Notes under the pieces: generated by a model | Seen by the model: the letters and a program-made list of their open reading frames with translations, nothing else | Databases searched by the model: none | Told to the model about the DNA's origin: nothing | In this document: piece after piece, positions 16,205 to 26,337 of the stretch | How the letters are laid out: each line of letters opens with the position of its first letter | How positions within the stretch are numbered: position 1 is the stretch's first letter | Translations under genes and position numbers: made by a program | From: an uncultured Clostridia bacterium | GTDB taxonomy: Bacteria; Bacillota; Clostridia; UBA1381 | Length of the DNA stretch: 41,733 nucleotides | Assembly (NCBI GenBank): GCA_947626075.1 | Contig: CANQQW010000011.1 | Location: 1 to 41,733, forward strand | Reading direction: 5' to 3'

Positions 16205-18007
16205 GTGGCGAGACGCATTTCGGACGACATGATAGCGCGCATTTGCGACGAAAACGACATAATAGACTACGTTTCCGAGTACGTGCGCCTAAAAAAGTCG
16301 GGACGTGATTACAGCGGGCTTTGCCCGTTCCATCACGAAAAAACGCCATCGTTTCATGTAAGTCAGGAAAAGCAGCTTTTTCACTGCTTCGGCTGCGGAG
16401 CGAGCGGCAACTTGGTACAGTTTGTAATGCGCAGTGAAAACCTTGACTTTGTGGATTCCCTGAAGCTCCTTGCGGACAGAGCGGGTATTATAATACCCGA
16501 GGACGACGCGGATTTTAGCGACGAAAACCACGAAAAGAAAAAGAAACTGCTTGCGATGAACAAACACGCCGCGAGATTTTTCTATAACTGTTTAAAGGAT
16601 AATTCCATAGGTGAAAAGGGACGTAAGTATTTTATAAAACGTAAAATATCATGGAAAACCGTGACCGTATACGGGCTCGGATTCGCGCCGGACAGCCGTG
16701 ATATGCTTATCAAATATCTTGCCTCAAAGGATTTTACCGTAGACGAGATTGTGGAGGGCGGTTTGGCGGTACGCCGCGAGGGACGCGTATATGATAAATT
16801 CAGGAACCGCGTCATGTTCCCAATTATAGACGTTAGAGGAAACGTGATAGGCTTCGGCGGACGCGTAATGGACGACAAAAAGGAAGTCAACGGCTACAAA
16901 ATTCCGAAGTATCTGAACTCGCCCGAAACATTGGTATTCGATAAAGGCAAAAATCTCTTTTCGCTTAATCTCGCAAAAAACGCCAAAGCGTCCGACGTCA
17001 TACTGTGCGAGGGATATATGGACGTTATATCGGTATATCAGGCGGGTATAAAAAATATAGTAGCAACGCTCGGAACGGCGATTACGGAAAATCAGGCTAA
17101 GCTGATGCTCCGTTACGCGGGCGAAATACTGATATGCTACGACAGCGACGAAGCCGGAACAAAGGCGGCATTGAGGGCTATAGACGTAATAAGCTCCGTG
17201 GGCGGACGCTCGCGCGTGATACGTTTAAAGAACGCGAAAGATCCCGACGAATACATAAACAAAAACGGAGTTGAAAGGTTTAAGGAGGCTGTCAAGAACG
17301 CGATGCCCTCCACCGAATTTAAAATTTCGCTTATAAAAAATCAGTACGACACAACGACTGCCGACGGTAAGATACTGTTCATTGACGAGACGGCTAAAAT
17401 ACTTGCGGGTATTAAGGACGCAGTGGAGGTTGACGCGTATATCACAAAGATAGCGGATGACACGGGTATAAGCCGTGACGCTGTATTGAGTAAATATCGT
17501 GAAAAAACCTCGAAAAATACTTACAGAAGAATACCGTTAAAGACGGAATATCAAAAAAAGAATGAGCGTAAGGAACGTACAACTGCGCGTGAGGAAAAGG
17601 TAACGCCGGGACTTATCGCCGCGGAAAAACGGCTGTTGGGTCTTATATCGCAGAGCAGAAAGCTTTACAGAATCGCAGAAAAGCATATTAAGGCGGAAGA
17701 TTTTTCAACACCGGTCTACAGAAAGGTAGCAAAGCTGATTTACGAAAGCTACAGTCATGACAACGCTCCCGAGCCGGCAATAATATTAAATTCGTTCAGC
17801 GGCGACGACCTTGGCGAAGCATCGGAGGTTTTTTATAATCTTGAGGTTTACAACGGTGACGAGGCAACGGTCAAGGAGCTTTTATATACAATCACACTGG
17901 AAAAACTGGATATCCGCATCAACTCGGAGACCAACGCGGCGACTCTTGCCGAACTATTCAAGGAACGGGAAAAGGTACTTGAAGAAAAAAATATGTGGGA
18001 GGAATAA
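16205..18007 (+). CDS. dnaG: DNA primase
   Basis: Synthesises RNA primers at the replication fork together with DnaB helicase. The 600 residues begin at GTG behind a perfect GGGAGGTG site. The N-terminal CHC2 zinc finger is [11 protein letters not shown]...HCFGCG (about residues 40-65). The core is followed by the TOPRIM domain with CEGYMDVIS and the metal pair YDSDEAG near residue 320. A helicase-binding domain lies at the C-terminus. Its stop overlaps the proposed rpoD start by one base, the classical primase-sigma operon. Confidence 0.96.
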   Translation: MARRISDDMIARICDENDIIDYVSEYVRLKKSGRDYSGLCPFHHEKTPSFHVSQEKQLFHCFGCGASGNLVQFVMRSENLDFVDSLKLLADRAGIIIPEDDADFSDENHEKKKKLLAMNKHAARFFYNCLKDNSIGEKGRKYFIKRKISWKTVTVYGLGFAPDSRDMLIKYLASKDFTVDEIVEGGLAVRREGRVYDKFRNRVMFPIIDVRGNVIGFGGRVMDDKKEVNGYKIPKYLNSPETLVFDKGKNLFSLNLAKNAKASDVILCEGYMDVISVYQAGIKNIVATLGTAITENQAKLMLRYAGEILICYDSDEAGTKAALRAIDVISSVGGRSRVIRLKNAKDPDEYINKNGVERFKEAVKNAMPSTEFKISLIKNQYDTTTADGKILFIDETAKILAGIKDAVEVDAYITKIADDTGISRDAVLSKYREKTSKNTYRRIPLKTEYQKKNERKERTTAREEKVTPGLIAAEKRLLGLISQSRKLYRIAEKHIKAEDFSTPVYRKVAKLIYESYSHDNAPEPAIILNSFSGDDLGEASEVFYNLEVYNGDEATVKELLYTITLEKLDIRINSETNAATLAELFKEREKVLEEKNMWEE

Positions 18008-19170
18008 TGGTAATGCTTGAAAGGAAAAAGGCTATAAAAAAGGAGCTTATCGACAAGGGGAAGAAAAAAGGGGTTCTTTCCTATAAAGAAATAAACGACG
18101 CGTTTGAAGATATTGAGATCGCGACGGAGGAGATTGAGCAGCTTTATGACAAATTTGAAAAGGAAGGTATAGAGCTGGTAGAGGATCTCGACAAGGAGCT
18201 TGAGGAAATAGAGGTCAGCAAAGAGGAACTTGAAGACTTATCCGTGCCGGAGGGTATTAATATTGACGACCACGTAAAGATGTACCTAAAGGAAATAGGC
18301 AAGGTAAATCTTCTTACTGCCGAGGAGGAAATGTCTCTTGCTAAGCGTATGGCTGACGGTGAGGAAGCAAAAGCGGCGCTTGAGGACGAGGAATCGGAGC
18401 TTACCGACGCTGAAAGAGAACAGCTTGAAATTATTGTCGCGGACGGCGAACAGGCGAAAAAGGGACTTGCCGAAGCGAATTTGAGACTTGTCGTAAGTAT
18501 AGCGAAGCGCTATGTGGGACGCGGTATGCTCTTCCTTGACCTTATACAGGAGGGAAATCTCGGTCTTATTAAAGCTGTGGACAAGTTTGACTACACTAAG
18601 GGATATAAATTCTCGACCTATGCCACATGGTGGATAAGACAGGCTATCACACGCGCTATCGCCGATCAGGCGCGAACGATAAGAATACCGGTGCATATGG
18701 TAGAAACGATAAACAAGCTTGTGAGAGTATCGCGTCAGCTCGTGCAGGAATTGGGACGCGAGCCTACTCCCGAGGAGCTTGCAAAGGAGCTTAATATGCC
18801 GGTTGAAAAAGTGCGTGAGATTTCAAAAATTTCACAGGAGCCGGTTTCTCTTGAAACTCCGATAGGCGAGGAGGAGGACAGCCACCTCGGCGACTTTATC
18901 CCCGATGACGACGCTCCCGCGCCGTCGGAGGCGGCGAGCTTCGTACTCTTAAAGGAACAGTTGGGCGACGTTTTAAAAACGCTTACTCCGCGCGAAGCTA
19001 AGGTTTTAAGACTGCGCTTCGGTCTTGACGACGGACGCGCAAGGACGCTTGAAGAGGTCGGCAAGGAGTTTGAGGTCACAAGGGAAAGAATAAGACAGAT
19101 TGAGGCTAAGGCGCTTCGCAAGCTGCGCCACCCGTCGAGAAGCAAAAAGCTTAAGGATTTTCTTGACTGA
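18007..19170 (+). CDS. rpoD: Primary sigma factor (sigma-70/sigma-A)
   Basis: Directs RNA polymerase to housekeeping promoters. About 387 residues: an acidic region 1.1-like N-terminus; region 1.2 [11 protein letters not shown]; region 2 with [18 protein letters not shown] and [10 protein letters not shown]; region 3; and region 4 with the helix-turn-helix [20 protein letters not shown]. The start is taken at 18007 (TAATG overlap with dnaG), though ATG 18013 is equally possible; GGAGG at 17998-18002 lies 4 or 10 bases away. The housekeeping promoters found in this window match its known consensus. Confidence 0.95.
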   Translation: MVMLERKKAIKKELIDKGKKKGVLSYKEINDAFEDIEIATEEIEQLYDKFEKEGIELVEDLDKELEEIEVSKEELEDLSVPEGINIDDHVKMYLKEIGKVNLLTAEEEMSLAKRMADGEEAKAALEDEESELTDAEREQLEIIVADGEQAKKGLAEANLRLVVSIAKRYVGRGMLFLDLIQEGNLGLIKAVDKFDYTKGYKFSTYATWWIRQAITRAIADQARTIRIPVHMVETINKLVRVSRQLVQELGREPTPEELAKELNMPVEKVREISKISQEPVSLETPIGEEEDSHLGDFIPDDDAPAPSEAASFVLLKEQLGDVLKTLTPREAKVLRLRFGLDDGRARTLEEVGKEFEVTRERIRQIEAKALRKLRHPSRSKKLKDFLD

Positions 19171-19175
19171 TTTAA

Positions 19176-19205
19176 ACAGGGACGGTATATTTTGTGCCGC
19201 CCTGT
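19176..19205 (+). terminator. Hairpin after rpoD
   Basis: ACAGGG pairs with CCCTGT and an inner CGG with CCG around an 11-base loop. No T-run follows, so it may be an mRNA-stabilising or partial stop element rather than a full terminator before prmA. Confidence 0.4.
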
Positions 19206-19227
19206 ATTCATATAACGGAGGATTGAC

Positions 19228-20193
19228 ATGAATTGGATACAAATAACAATCTATACCACGTCTGAGGGCATAGAGCCGGTGAGCGGAAGACTGTATCAGC
19301 TCGGTATAACGGGACTTGAGATAGAGGACGAGCGGGATTTCAATGACTTCCTTGAAAACAACAGACAGTACTGGGACTACGTTGACGACGAACTTATAAA
19401 GAAAATGCAGGGCGAAACCAAAGTAAAGGTATACGTAAGCGATGACAGCGCCGGACGCGAGCTGCTTTTCGCGATAAAATCAACGCTTGCGCAATTAAAG
19501 GCGCTCGACTCGGAAAATGAGTTTGGCAGACTTGAAATTGAATTTGACAGCATGACCGAGGAGGACTGGGCGAATAACTGGCGGCAATATTTCCACACAA
19601 TGGAGATAGGTGAAAAGCTTATAATAAAGCCGGAATGGGAGAAGCTTACGGAGCCTACCGACAGGATTGTATTCAACATAGAACCTGGCATGAGCTTCGG
19701 TACAGGCTCGCACTATACGACGCAGCTTTGCCTGGAGGCGCTTGAACGGTACATAACACCCGGCGTAAAAATGCTCGATCTCGGATGCGGCAGCGGAATA
19801 TTGTCAATAATCTCACTGCTATTGGGCGCGGACGCCGCTGTGGCTGTAGACATAGACCCGAACGCCGTTGATACCGCCTACGCAAACGCCGCGAGAAACG
19901 GTATTGACAAGGCGAAATACACCGTACTTGCCGGGAACGTAGTTACCGATACGGACATACAGGCAAAAATAGCGGAAAACAAGTACGAGGTTGTGGCGGC
20001 GAACATTGTCGCGGACGTTATAATAGGACTTGCTCCGAAGGCAAAGGAGTATATGAAAGAAGGCGGCGTTTTCATAACCTCGGGAATTATTGAGGACAGA
20101 ATAGACGACGTTACAGCCGCGCTTAAAGAGAACGGATTTAATATTATTGAGATAAACAGACGCAAGGACTGGGCGTCGGTAATATGTGGATAA
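19228..20193 (+). CDS. prmA: Ribosomal protein L11 methyltransferase
   Basis: Methylates ribosomal protein L11 with SAM. The 321-residue protein has the PrmA N-terminal domain (MNWIQITIYTTSEG, EEDWANNWRQYFH), then FGTGSHYTTQLCLEAL. The methyltransferase core shows MLDLGCGSGILSI for SAM and VVAANIVADVI as the catalytic NxxA-type motif. GGAGG precedes the ATG. The following gene begins 11 bases after its stop. Confidence 0.94.
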   Translation: MNWIQITIYTTSEGIEPVSGRLYQLGITGLEIEDERDFNDFLENNRQYWDYVDDELIKKMQGETKVKVYVSDDSAGRELLFAIKSTLAQLKALDSENEFGRLEIEFDSMTEEDWANNWRQYFHTMEIGEKLIIKPEWEKLTEPTDRIVFNIEPGMSFGTGSHYTTQLCLEALERYITPGVKMLDLGCGSGILSIISLLLGADAAVAVDIDPNAVDTAYANAARNGIDKAKYTVLAGNVVTDTDIQAKIAENKYEVVAANIVADVIIGLAPKAKEYMKEGGVFITSGIIEDRIDDVTAALKENGFNIIEINRRKDWASVICG

Positions 20194-20204
20194 AGAGGCG
20201 GAAT

Positions 20205-21320
20205 ATGATAAAAATACAGGATAATATATATTATATCGGAGTTAATAAGGCAGGACGCGTAAGCGATAACGCGTATCTTATAACGGGCGCGAAAAACGCG
20301 CTTATAGAAACGGTTTCGGACGAAAACGCCGACGAATACATAAAAAATATCGAGTCCGTAATCTCGGTAAAGGACATTGATTATCTGATATTTACGCATA
20401 CCGAGCCGCATTGTCTGCGAAGCATGGAAGCCATTATCGGTAAAAATCCGAATATTGAGGTTATAGGAACAATTCCGACGGTGAAGAACCTTAAAGAAAT
20501 AACAAACAGCGCGTTTAACGAGAGCATAGCGAAAAATAATTCCGAGCTTGATTTGGGTAAAGGATTGACGCTTCGGTTTACGGTCGCTCCGAATCTGCCA
20601 TGCCCCGACAGTATGCTTGTTTTTCTTGGAAACGGCAGCGCGCTTTTTTGCGGCTGCCTGTTCGCGTCGGAATACGTTGGCGATGACTTGTATAACGCGG
20701 ATTTTAAATACGCGGCGGAGTATTACAAAAACAACTTGCTGCCGTTTGACGCGTTCGTGCGCGGAGCGCTCGGGAAAGTGCCGGATAGTACGGAGCTTAT
20801 AGCGCCGAAAATCGGAGGCGTAATAAGGGACGGAGTACAGAATTTCACAAAAAAATACGCGGAGCTTGTACGCGCCGGCGAGGACGGTAAAAAGACCGTT
20901 GCCGTATGTTATATACCCGACGGCGGTTACACGGCGAAAATGGCTGATATAATCGCAAAGGCGCTGTCGGAAAACGGCGTAAACGTATATATGGCGGACG
21001 CCGCAGGAAAGGGCGTCGGAGAAGCGCTTAACAGCGCCGATGCGCTTGTAATAGGCGCGTCTACCTTACACAGAAACGCAAAAAAAGAAATTTGGGACGC
21101 GGTTACAAGCCTTAACGCGGTCAGAGTAAACGGTAAGCCGTACTTTGTATTCGGCTCATACGGCTGGAGCGGCGAGGGCTTGGAGCTTGTTCATCAGCAT
21201 TTGAAAATGCTCCGCATGAAGCCGTTTTTAAAACCCATAGGCGTTCTTTTTAATCCCTCCGAAAAAGACATACGGGAGCTTACGGATACAGCCGCGCGCT
21301 TTGCCGAAACGCTTTTATGA
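20205..21320 (+). CDS. Flavodiiron (FprA-type) homologue with replaced metal ligands
   Basis: About 371 residues with the two-domain plan of A-type flavoproteins: a beta-lactamase-like domain (1-245) and a flavodoxin-like domain (250-371, with VIGASTLHRNA and FGSYGWSGEG). Canonical flavodiiron proteins bind two irons through H-x-E-x-D-H, a His, an Asp and a His. Here the first motif is HTEPHC (His65, Glu67, His69, Cys70). The next His is Pro132 in NLPCPDSM, the Asp is Cys151 in LFCGCLF, and the last His is Ile203. Only two ligands are unchanged, so ordinary oxygen or NO reduction is unlikely. The FMN phosphate loop is also changed (IPDGGYTAKMA). The start at 20205 follows AGAGG; an earlier ATG at 20184 has no such site. 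It may be cotranscribed with prmA. Confidence 0.82.
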   Translation: MIKIQDNIYYIGVNKAGRVSDNAYLITGAKNALIETVSDENADEYIKNIESVISVKDIDYLIFTHTEPHCLRSMEAIIGKNPNIEVIGTIPTVKNLKEITNSAFNESIAKNNSELDLGKGLTLRFTVAPNLPCPDSMLVFLGNGSALFCGCLFASEYVGDDLYNADFKYAAEYYKNNLLPFDAFVRGALGKVPDSTELIAPKIGGVIRDGVQNFTKKYAELVRAGEDGKKTVAVCYIPDGGYTAKMADIIAKALSENGVNVYMADAAGKGVGEALNSADALVIGASTLHRNAKKEIWDAVTSLNAVRVNGKPYFVFGSYGWSGEGLELVHQHLKMLRMKPFLKPIGVLFNPSEKDIRELTDTAARFAETLL

Positions 21321-21450
21321 ACCGCGTTTTGAGGTATAATAAAATACATTAAAAGTGTGCATAATATTCCTGTTGAGGAATTATGGACGCATTACCGCGC
21401 GTAAATGCGAATAAAGGCAACAAAAAATTAAATTTTAATTGAAATTACTA

Positions 21451-21479
21451 TTGATTTATTGGTAAAAATAGTATAAAAT
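21451..21479 (+). promoter_or_regulatory. Promoter of pgi
   Basis: TTGATT, 17 bases, TAAAAT, within a very AT-rich stretch. The start would lie near 21486, leaving a 40-base leader with AAGGAGG before the pgi ATG. The bases from 21321 to here hold only imperfect hairpins. Confidence 0.5.
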
Positions 21480-21525
21480 AATAGTTAATAAATGCAAATA
21501 AAATAAATAAGGAGGTACACGCGAA

Positions 21526-22878
21526 ATGAGCAATATCAAATTCGATTATTCAAAAGCGCTTCCGTTTGTAGGTCAGCATGAGATAGACAATATGTCGCCT
21601 TATGTTAAGGAAGCGCATAACATGATTCATAATAAAACGGGGGCGGGAAACGATTTTCTCGGTTGGGTAAATCTTCCTACCGACTACGACAAAGAGGAAT
21701 TTGCGAGAATAAAAAAGGCTGCGGAAAAGATACGCTCCGACTCGGAAGTACTTGTCGTAATAGGTATCGGAGGTTCATACCTTGGCGCGAGAGCCGCTGT
21801 GGAAATGCTTCAGCATTCTTTCTACAACGCGCTTGACGCCGATAAGAGAAAGGGTCCTGCCGTTTTCTTTGCCGGAAATAATATCAGTTCTACATATATG
21901 GCTGATTTACTTGAGACTATAGACGGCAAGGATATAAGCGTAAACGTAATATCAAAGTCGGGTACTACCACAGAACCCGCGATAGCGTTCAGAATTTTCA
22001 AGGATCTTCTCGAAAAGAAGTACGGTAAAGAGGGAGCGGCAAAGAGAATATACGCTACTACCGACAAGGCGCGCGGCGCGCTGAAATCTCTTGCCGACGC
22101 GGAGGGCTACGAGACGTTTGTAGTGCCTGACGACATCGGCGGACGTTACTCCGTGCTTACGGCTGTCGGACTTCTTCCGATTGCGGCGGCGGGTATCGAT
22201 ATAGACAAGATGATGCAGGGCGCAAAGGAAGCGCAGGACGAATACGCCAATCCCAACCTTGCGGAAAATGAGTGCTATCAGTACGCGGTTGTAAGAAACG
22301 CGCTTGCGAGAAAAGGCAAGACTGTTGAAATGATGGTAAATTACGAACCGGCGCTCCATTACTTTGGCGAATGGTGGAAGCAGCTTTACGGAGAAAGCGA
22401 AGGCAAGGACAACAAAGGTATTTTCCCGGCTGCCGCGGATTTTTCGTCAGATCTTCATTCAATGGGTCAGTATATACAGCAGGGACAGAGAATACTCTTT
22501 GAAACCGCACTGCTCGTTGAAAATCCGAGAAAGGACATAACAATCGAAGCTACCGAGGACAATATCGACGGACTCAACTTCCTCGCGGGAAAGACAATTA
22601 ATTTTGTAAACTCAAAGGCTGCTCAGGGAACCGCGCTCGCGCATACAGACGGACAAGTACCCAATCTTTCGGTTACGATACCCGCGCTTGACGCTTACAA
22701 TTTCGGCAAGCTTGTGTACTTCTTTGAAAAAGCTTGCGGACTTTCAGGCTATCTGCTCGGAGTAAATCCGTTCGACCAGCCGGGCGTTGAAGCGTACAAG
22801 AAGAACATGTTCGCGCTTCTCGGCAAGCCGGGCTACGAGGACGCGAAAGCGGCGTTGGAGGAAAGACTGTCCAAATAA
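21526..22878 (+). CDS. pgi: Glucose-6-phosphate isomerase
   Basis: Interconverts glucose 6-phosphate and fructose 6-phosphate. The 450-residue length is the short bacterial form. Signatures are [14 protein letters not shown] near residue 78, [22 protein letters not shown], the [11 protein letters not shown] active-site region, and a C-terminal QPGVEAYK containing the catalytic Lys. AAGGAGG precedes the ATG. A promoter lies upstream. Confidence 0.95.
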   Translation: MSNIKFDYSKALPFVGQHEIDNMSPYVKEAHNMIHNKTGAGNDFLGWVNLPTDYDKEEFARIKKAAEKIRSDSEVLVVIGIGGSYLGARAAVEMLQHSFYNALDADKRKGPAVFFAGNNISSTYMADLLETIDGKDISVNVISKSGTTTEPAIAFRIFKDLLEKKYGKEGAAKRIYATTDKARGALKSLADAEGYETFVVPDDIGGRYSVLTAVGLLPIAAAGIDIDKMMQGAKEAQDEYANPNLAENECYQYAVVRNALARKGKTVEMMVNYEPALHYFGEWWKQLYGESEGKDNKGIFPAAADFSSDLHSMGQYIQQGQRILFETALLVENPRKDITIEATEDNIDGLNFLAGKTINFVNSKAAQGTALAHTDGQVPNLSVTIPALDAYNFGKLVYFFEKACGLSGYLLGVNPFDQPGVEAYKKNMFALLGKPGYEDAKAALEERLSK

Positions 22879-22936
22879 GTATTTAAGAGAGTGATCTCTG
22901 AAAATAGAAAAATTTTAATAAAGGAGGAAGATTAAC

Positions 22937-23347
22937 ATGGTTGAACTTCTGATTGGTAAAAAAGGCACGGGAAAAACGAAGGCACTTATTGATAAGGTAA
23001 ACACCGCGCTTACCGTCGCAAAAGGTAACGTGGTTTATATCAGTAACAGCGGCGAGAATATATTTGCGGTCAATTCAAAGGCGAGAATGGCAAACACGTC
23101 TGATTTTGACATCAGGTCATACGGCGAGTTTTTGGGCTTCATAAGCGGAATTGTAAGCCGCGATTACGATATTACAAATATTTTTGTTGACGGTACTTTC
23201 AAGATTGTAGGCACGACAAGCCTTGACGGCTTCGAGGAATTTCTTGAAAGACTTGAAAATATGAGTAAGAAGTTTGAAATTTCTTTTGTATTGTCAGTAA
23301 GCATTGACGCGGATACGGCACCGGAATACATAAAGAAATTGTCGTAA
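22937..23347 (+). CDS. Small P-loop nucleotide-binding protein of unknown role
   Basis: The 136 residues start MVELLIGKKGTGKTKALID, a textbook Walker A (Gly7, Gly10, Gly12, Lys13, Thr14). A likely Walker B strand is NIFVDGTF near residue 80. There is no further domain, so the protein is far smaller than usual ATPases. I cannot name the family beyond P-loop NTPase. An AAAGGAGG site precedes it. It follows pgi by 58 bases and ends at a strong terminator, so it is probably cotranscribed with pgi. Confidence 0.7.
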   Translation: MVELLIGKKGTGKTKALIDKVNTALTVAKGNVVYISNSGENIFAVNSKARMANTSDFDIRSYGEFLGFISGIVSRDYDITNIFVDGTFKIVGTTSLDGFEEFLERLENMSKKFEISFVLSVSIDADTAPEYIKKLS

Positions 23348-23357
23348 AAAATTAAGC

Positions 23358-23405
23358 TGCCTGCATGAATTGATACCTTTTCAATGAGTGCAGGCATGAT
23401 TTTGT
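23358..23405 (+). terminator. Terminator after the P-loop gene
   Basis: TGCCTGCA pairs perfectly with TGCAGGCA (23358-23365 and 23389-23396), with an inner ATTGA/TCAAT helix, followed by TGATTTTGTT. Confidence 0.7.
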
Positions 23406-23425
23406 TCATTTGGAGGTTAAAATAT

Positions 23426-24928
23426 ATGCAGTATCAAAGCACGAGGGATAAAAGCATTTCCGTGAGCGCCGCCGAGGCGATAAAAACGGGACTGAGCGCT
23501 GAGGGCGGATTATTTGTCCCCGACAGCTTTCCTTCGGTAACCATGGAGGAAATAGAGGCGCTTTCGGCGAAATCATATAACGAAAGAGCATATTTTATAC
23601 TGAGCAAATTCCTTACGGACTTCACCGAGGACGAGCTTAAAAAATGTATAGACAGCGCATACACAAAGGCGAAATTTGAAACCGACAGTATAGCGCCCGT
23701 ATATAAATTGAATGACAATACGTATTTTTTGGAGCTGTGGCACGGACCGACGTGCGCGTTTAAGGATATGGCTTTGCAGATACTTCCGCACCTTCTTACA
23801 ACGTCCATGAAAAAGACAAATGAGGACAAGGAGATTGTAATTCTTGTCGCGACTTCGGGCGATACGGGTAAGGCGGCGCTCGAAGGCTTTAAGGATGTTG
23901 AAGGCACAAGAATTATCGTATTTTATCCCGATAACGGCGTTAGTGAAATACAGAAGCTGCAAATGGTTACTCAGGAGGGTAATAACGTTAGCGTCGCAGC
24001 GGTAAAGGGTAACTTTGACGATGCGCAAAACGGCGTAAAAAAAATATTTACGGATAACGCTTACAAGAACCTGCTTGAAAGGAATCAGTTCAAGCTGTCC
24101 TCGGCAAACTCCATAAACTGGGGAAGACTTGTGCCGCAGATTGTATACTATTTCTCCGCATACGCGGAGCTTATCGCCAATAACGAAATCAATACCGGCG
24201 ACAAAATCAACGTGGTAGTCCCGACGGGTAACTTCGGTAACATACTTGCCGCATATTATGCCAATAAAATGGGACTTCCGATAAATAAGTTCATATGCGC
24301 GTCAAATGAAAATAACGTGCTCACCGACTTTATAAAGACGGGTATTTACAATAAAAACAGGGATTTCCACGCGACCATTTCACCGTCTATGGACATTCTT
24401 ATTTCAAGCAATCTCGAAAGATTTTTGTTTGACTTGACGGACAGAGACGACAATGAAATAAGAAATCTCATGGCAAAACTTGCGAAAGACGGTATTTATG
24501 AGGTCTCGGACGCTGTTAAGGAAAAGATGCAGAGTATGTTCTGCGCAGGCTGCTGCGACGACCCGAAAACGATGGAGACAATCAAAAAATGCTCCGAAGA
24601 ATACGATTATGTCATAGACACGCACACGGCGGTGGCAAAGTCGGTTTATGATGATTACGTAAAGGAAACGGGCGATACCACAAAAACAATCATAGCTTCG
24701 ACCGCCAGCCCGTTTAAATTCAATCAGAGCGTCCTTATTGCGCTTGAAGATCATAACGCGGTCGTGGGAAAGGATGAATTTACGCTGCTCAATCAGCTTG
24801 CCGACAAGAGCGGAATGAAAATACCCAAGTCGCTTTATGAGCTGAAAGATAAATCCGTACTGTTTGATTTTGTGTGCGACAAGGATGAAATGCAGCAGTT
24901 TGTAAGTGATTTTCTTATGATTGAATAA
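23426..24928 (+). CDS. thrC: Threonine synthase
   Basis: PLP enzyme that converts O-phosphohomoserine to threonine. The 500 residues fit the long fungal/Gram-negative-like class. The N-terminal MQYQSTRDKSISVSAAEAI is followed by the PLP lysine in WHGPTCAFKDMALQ, VATSGDTGKAALEG, and the phosphate-binding PTGNFGNILAAYYA. The start at 23426 is chosen for GGAGG at 23412; an in-frame upstream ATG lies inside the preceding terminator. It is 13 bases from the galactokinase-like gene and probably cotranscribed. Confidence 0.94.
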   Translation: MQYQSTRDKSISVSAAEAIKTGLSAEGGLFVPDSFPSVTMEEIEALSAKSYNERAYFILSKFLTDFTEDELKKCIDSAYTKAKFETDSIAPVYKLNDNTYFLELWHGPTCAFKDMALQILPHLLTTSMKKTNEDKEIVILVATSGDTGKAALEGFKDVEGTRIIVFYPDNGVSEIQKLQMVTQEGNNVSVAAVKGNFDDAQNGVKKIFTDNAYKNLLERNQFKLSSANSINWGRLVPQIVYYFSAYAELIANNEINTGDKINVVVPTGNFGNILAAYYANKMGLPINKFICASNENNVLTDFIKTGIYNKNRDFHATISPSMDILISSNLERFLFDLTDRDDNEIRNLMAKLAKDGIYEVSDAVKEKMQSMFCAGCCDDPKTMETIKKCSEEYDYVIDTHTAVAKSVYDDYVKETGDTTKTIIASTASPFKFNQSVLIALEDHNAVVGKDEFTLLNQLADKSGMKIPKSLYELKDKSVLFDFVCDKDEMQQFVSDFLMIE

Positions 24929-24941
24929 TAGGAGGTTTGCT

Positions 24942-26231
24942 ATGCGTTCTTTGACCGAAACAAAAAAAGCGCTTTTATCGGGCGAATATAATGACAAGCT
25001 GAAATATTTGTATTCCTGCGGTGACAGCGATGTAAAAGGCTACGCCGAAAGATATATCGACGTAATAGACAGCTTTGAGGAGACATACGGAAAAGCGGAC
25101 GAAATAGCGCTTTTTTCCGCGCCGGGACGAACCGAGATAGGCGGTAATCATACCGATCATCAGCACGGCTGTGTGCTTGCGGGAAGCGTTAATCTTGATG
25201 TTATCGCGGCTGCGCGCCCTAACGGTACGAATACGGTGCGTATACAGTCAAGAAACTACAAAATGGATATAATCGACCTTGACGACCTTGAAATACATAC
25301 GGAACAGTTTGATAAGGCGATCGCGCTTATAAGGGGTGTTATAAAAAGATTTGTCGATTTGGGCTGCGAAGTAAAGGGCTTTGATGCGTATACCACGTCC
25401 AATGTGCTTAAAGGCTCCGGCTTGTCGTCATCGGCGGCGTTTGAGGTGCTTGTGGGTACTATTATAAACGGTCTGTTCGCAAACAACGGGGTAAATCCCG
25501 TTGAAATAGCAAAATTCGGACAGTTCGCGGAAAATGTCTATTACGATAAACCGAGCGGTCTTATGGATCAAATGGCGTCGTCGGTAGGCTCCGTTGTGGC
25601 GATTGACTTCAAGAGCACGGAGGAACCTGTGGTTACCAAGGTGGATTTTGATTTACAGAAACACGGTCACGCGCTTTGTATAATAGATTCGGGAGCGGAC
25701 CATGCGGATTTGACGGACGAGTATGCCACAATACCGTCTGAAATGAAGCAGATAGCCGCGTTCTTCGGTAAGGATTACCTGCGCGAGGTTGACAAAGATG
25801 AATTTTTCAAAAATATCAAAAATATCCGCGCAGAAGTCAATAACGACAGAGCAATCTTGCGCGCAATACATTTCTTTAACGAGAACGAGAGGGCGCAAAA
25901 AGAGGTTGACGCGCTTAAAAACAATGATTTCAATGCCTTTTTAAGCCTTGTAAAAGAATCGGGCTTCTCGTCATATATGTATTTGCAGAATGTGTTTGCG
26001 GCGAGTATGCCGCATAATCAGGCGGTAGCCGTTACGCTTGCCCTTTGCGCGGAAATCCTTGGCGACAGAGGCGCGTACCGCGTACACGGAGGCGGATTTG
26101 CCGGCACTGTGCAGGCGTTTGTACCGTTCGATATACTTGATGATTTTAAGCGCCGCATCGAAACTGCTTTGGGCGAAGGAATGTGCCATGTGCTTTCCGT
26201 GCGACCCGTAGGCGGATATGAGCTGAAATAG
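24942..26231 (+). CDS. galK: Galactokinase-like GHMP sugar kinase
   Basis: Sugar 1-kinase of the GHMP family. The 429 residues hold motif 1 APGRTEIGGNHTDHQHG near residue 65, motif 2 KGSGLSSSAAFEVLVG (ATP loop), GLMDQMASSVG with the catalytic Asp, and motif 3 VHGGGFAGTVQAF. In well-studied galactokinases the first motif reads GRVNLIGEHTDY and its Glu contacts galactose; here that position is Asn. The overall match is to galactokinase, but the sugar may differ. The start at 24942 has AGGAGG. No galT, galE or galactose transporter is nearby. A terminator follows. Confidence 0.82.
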   Translation: MRSLTETKKALLSGEYNDKLKYLYSCGDSDVKGYAERYIDVIDSFEETYGKADEIALFSAPGRTEIGGNHTDHQHGCVLAGSVNLDVIAAARPNGTNTVRIQSRNYKMDIIDLDDLEIHTEQFDKAIALIRGVIKRFVDLGCEVKGFDAYTTSNVLKGSGLSSSAAFEVLVGTIINGLFANNGVNPVEIAKFGQFAENVYYDKPSGLMDQMASSVGSVVAIDFKSTEEPVVTKVDFDLQKHGHALCIIDSGADHADLTDEYATIPSEMKQIAAFFGKDYLREVDKDEFFKNIKNIRAEVNNDRAILRAIHFFNENERAQKEVDALKNNDFNAFLSLVKESGFSSYMYLQNVFAASMPHNQAVAVTLALCAEILGDRGAYRVHGGGFAGTVQAFVPFDILDDFKRRIETALGEGMCHVLSVRPVGGYELK

Positions 26232-26243
26232 AATATTATTTAT

Positions 26244-26278
26244 GAGAGTTGCAATATATAATGCGACTCTTTTTTTTA
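26244..26278 (+). terminator. Terminator of thrC-galK
   Basis: GAGAGTTGC pairs with GCGACTCT (one G-T pair) and is followed by eight T residues. Confidence 0.85.
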
Positions 26279-26301
26279 TGTTTTACATATTTTTTGAACC
26301 T

Positions 26302-26331
26302 TTTTGTCGAAATATTTTTTTCATTCGACAA
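26302..26331. promoter_or_regulatory. Two inverted Spo0A boxes upstream of spoIIGA
   Basis: TTTTGTCGAAA at 26302-26312 is a perfect Spo0A box (TGTCGAA core). TTCGACAA at 26324-26331 is the same box on the other strand. They lie about 70 and 50 bases before the predicted transcription start, just upstream of the -35, as expected for activation by phosphorylated Spo0A. Confidence 0.8.
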
Positions 26332-26337
26332 CCGTCT

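Noticed and set aside
21340-21420. Imperfect hairpins after the flavodiiron-like gene
   Set aside because: Short bulged stems without a T-run; not convincing as a terminator or RNA gene.
22884-22900. AGAGA-GTGA-TCTCT hairpin between pgi and the P-loop gene
   Set aside because: Five-base stem without a T-run; too weak to call.
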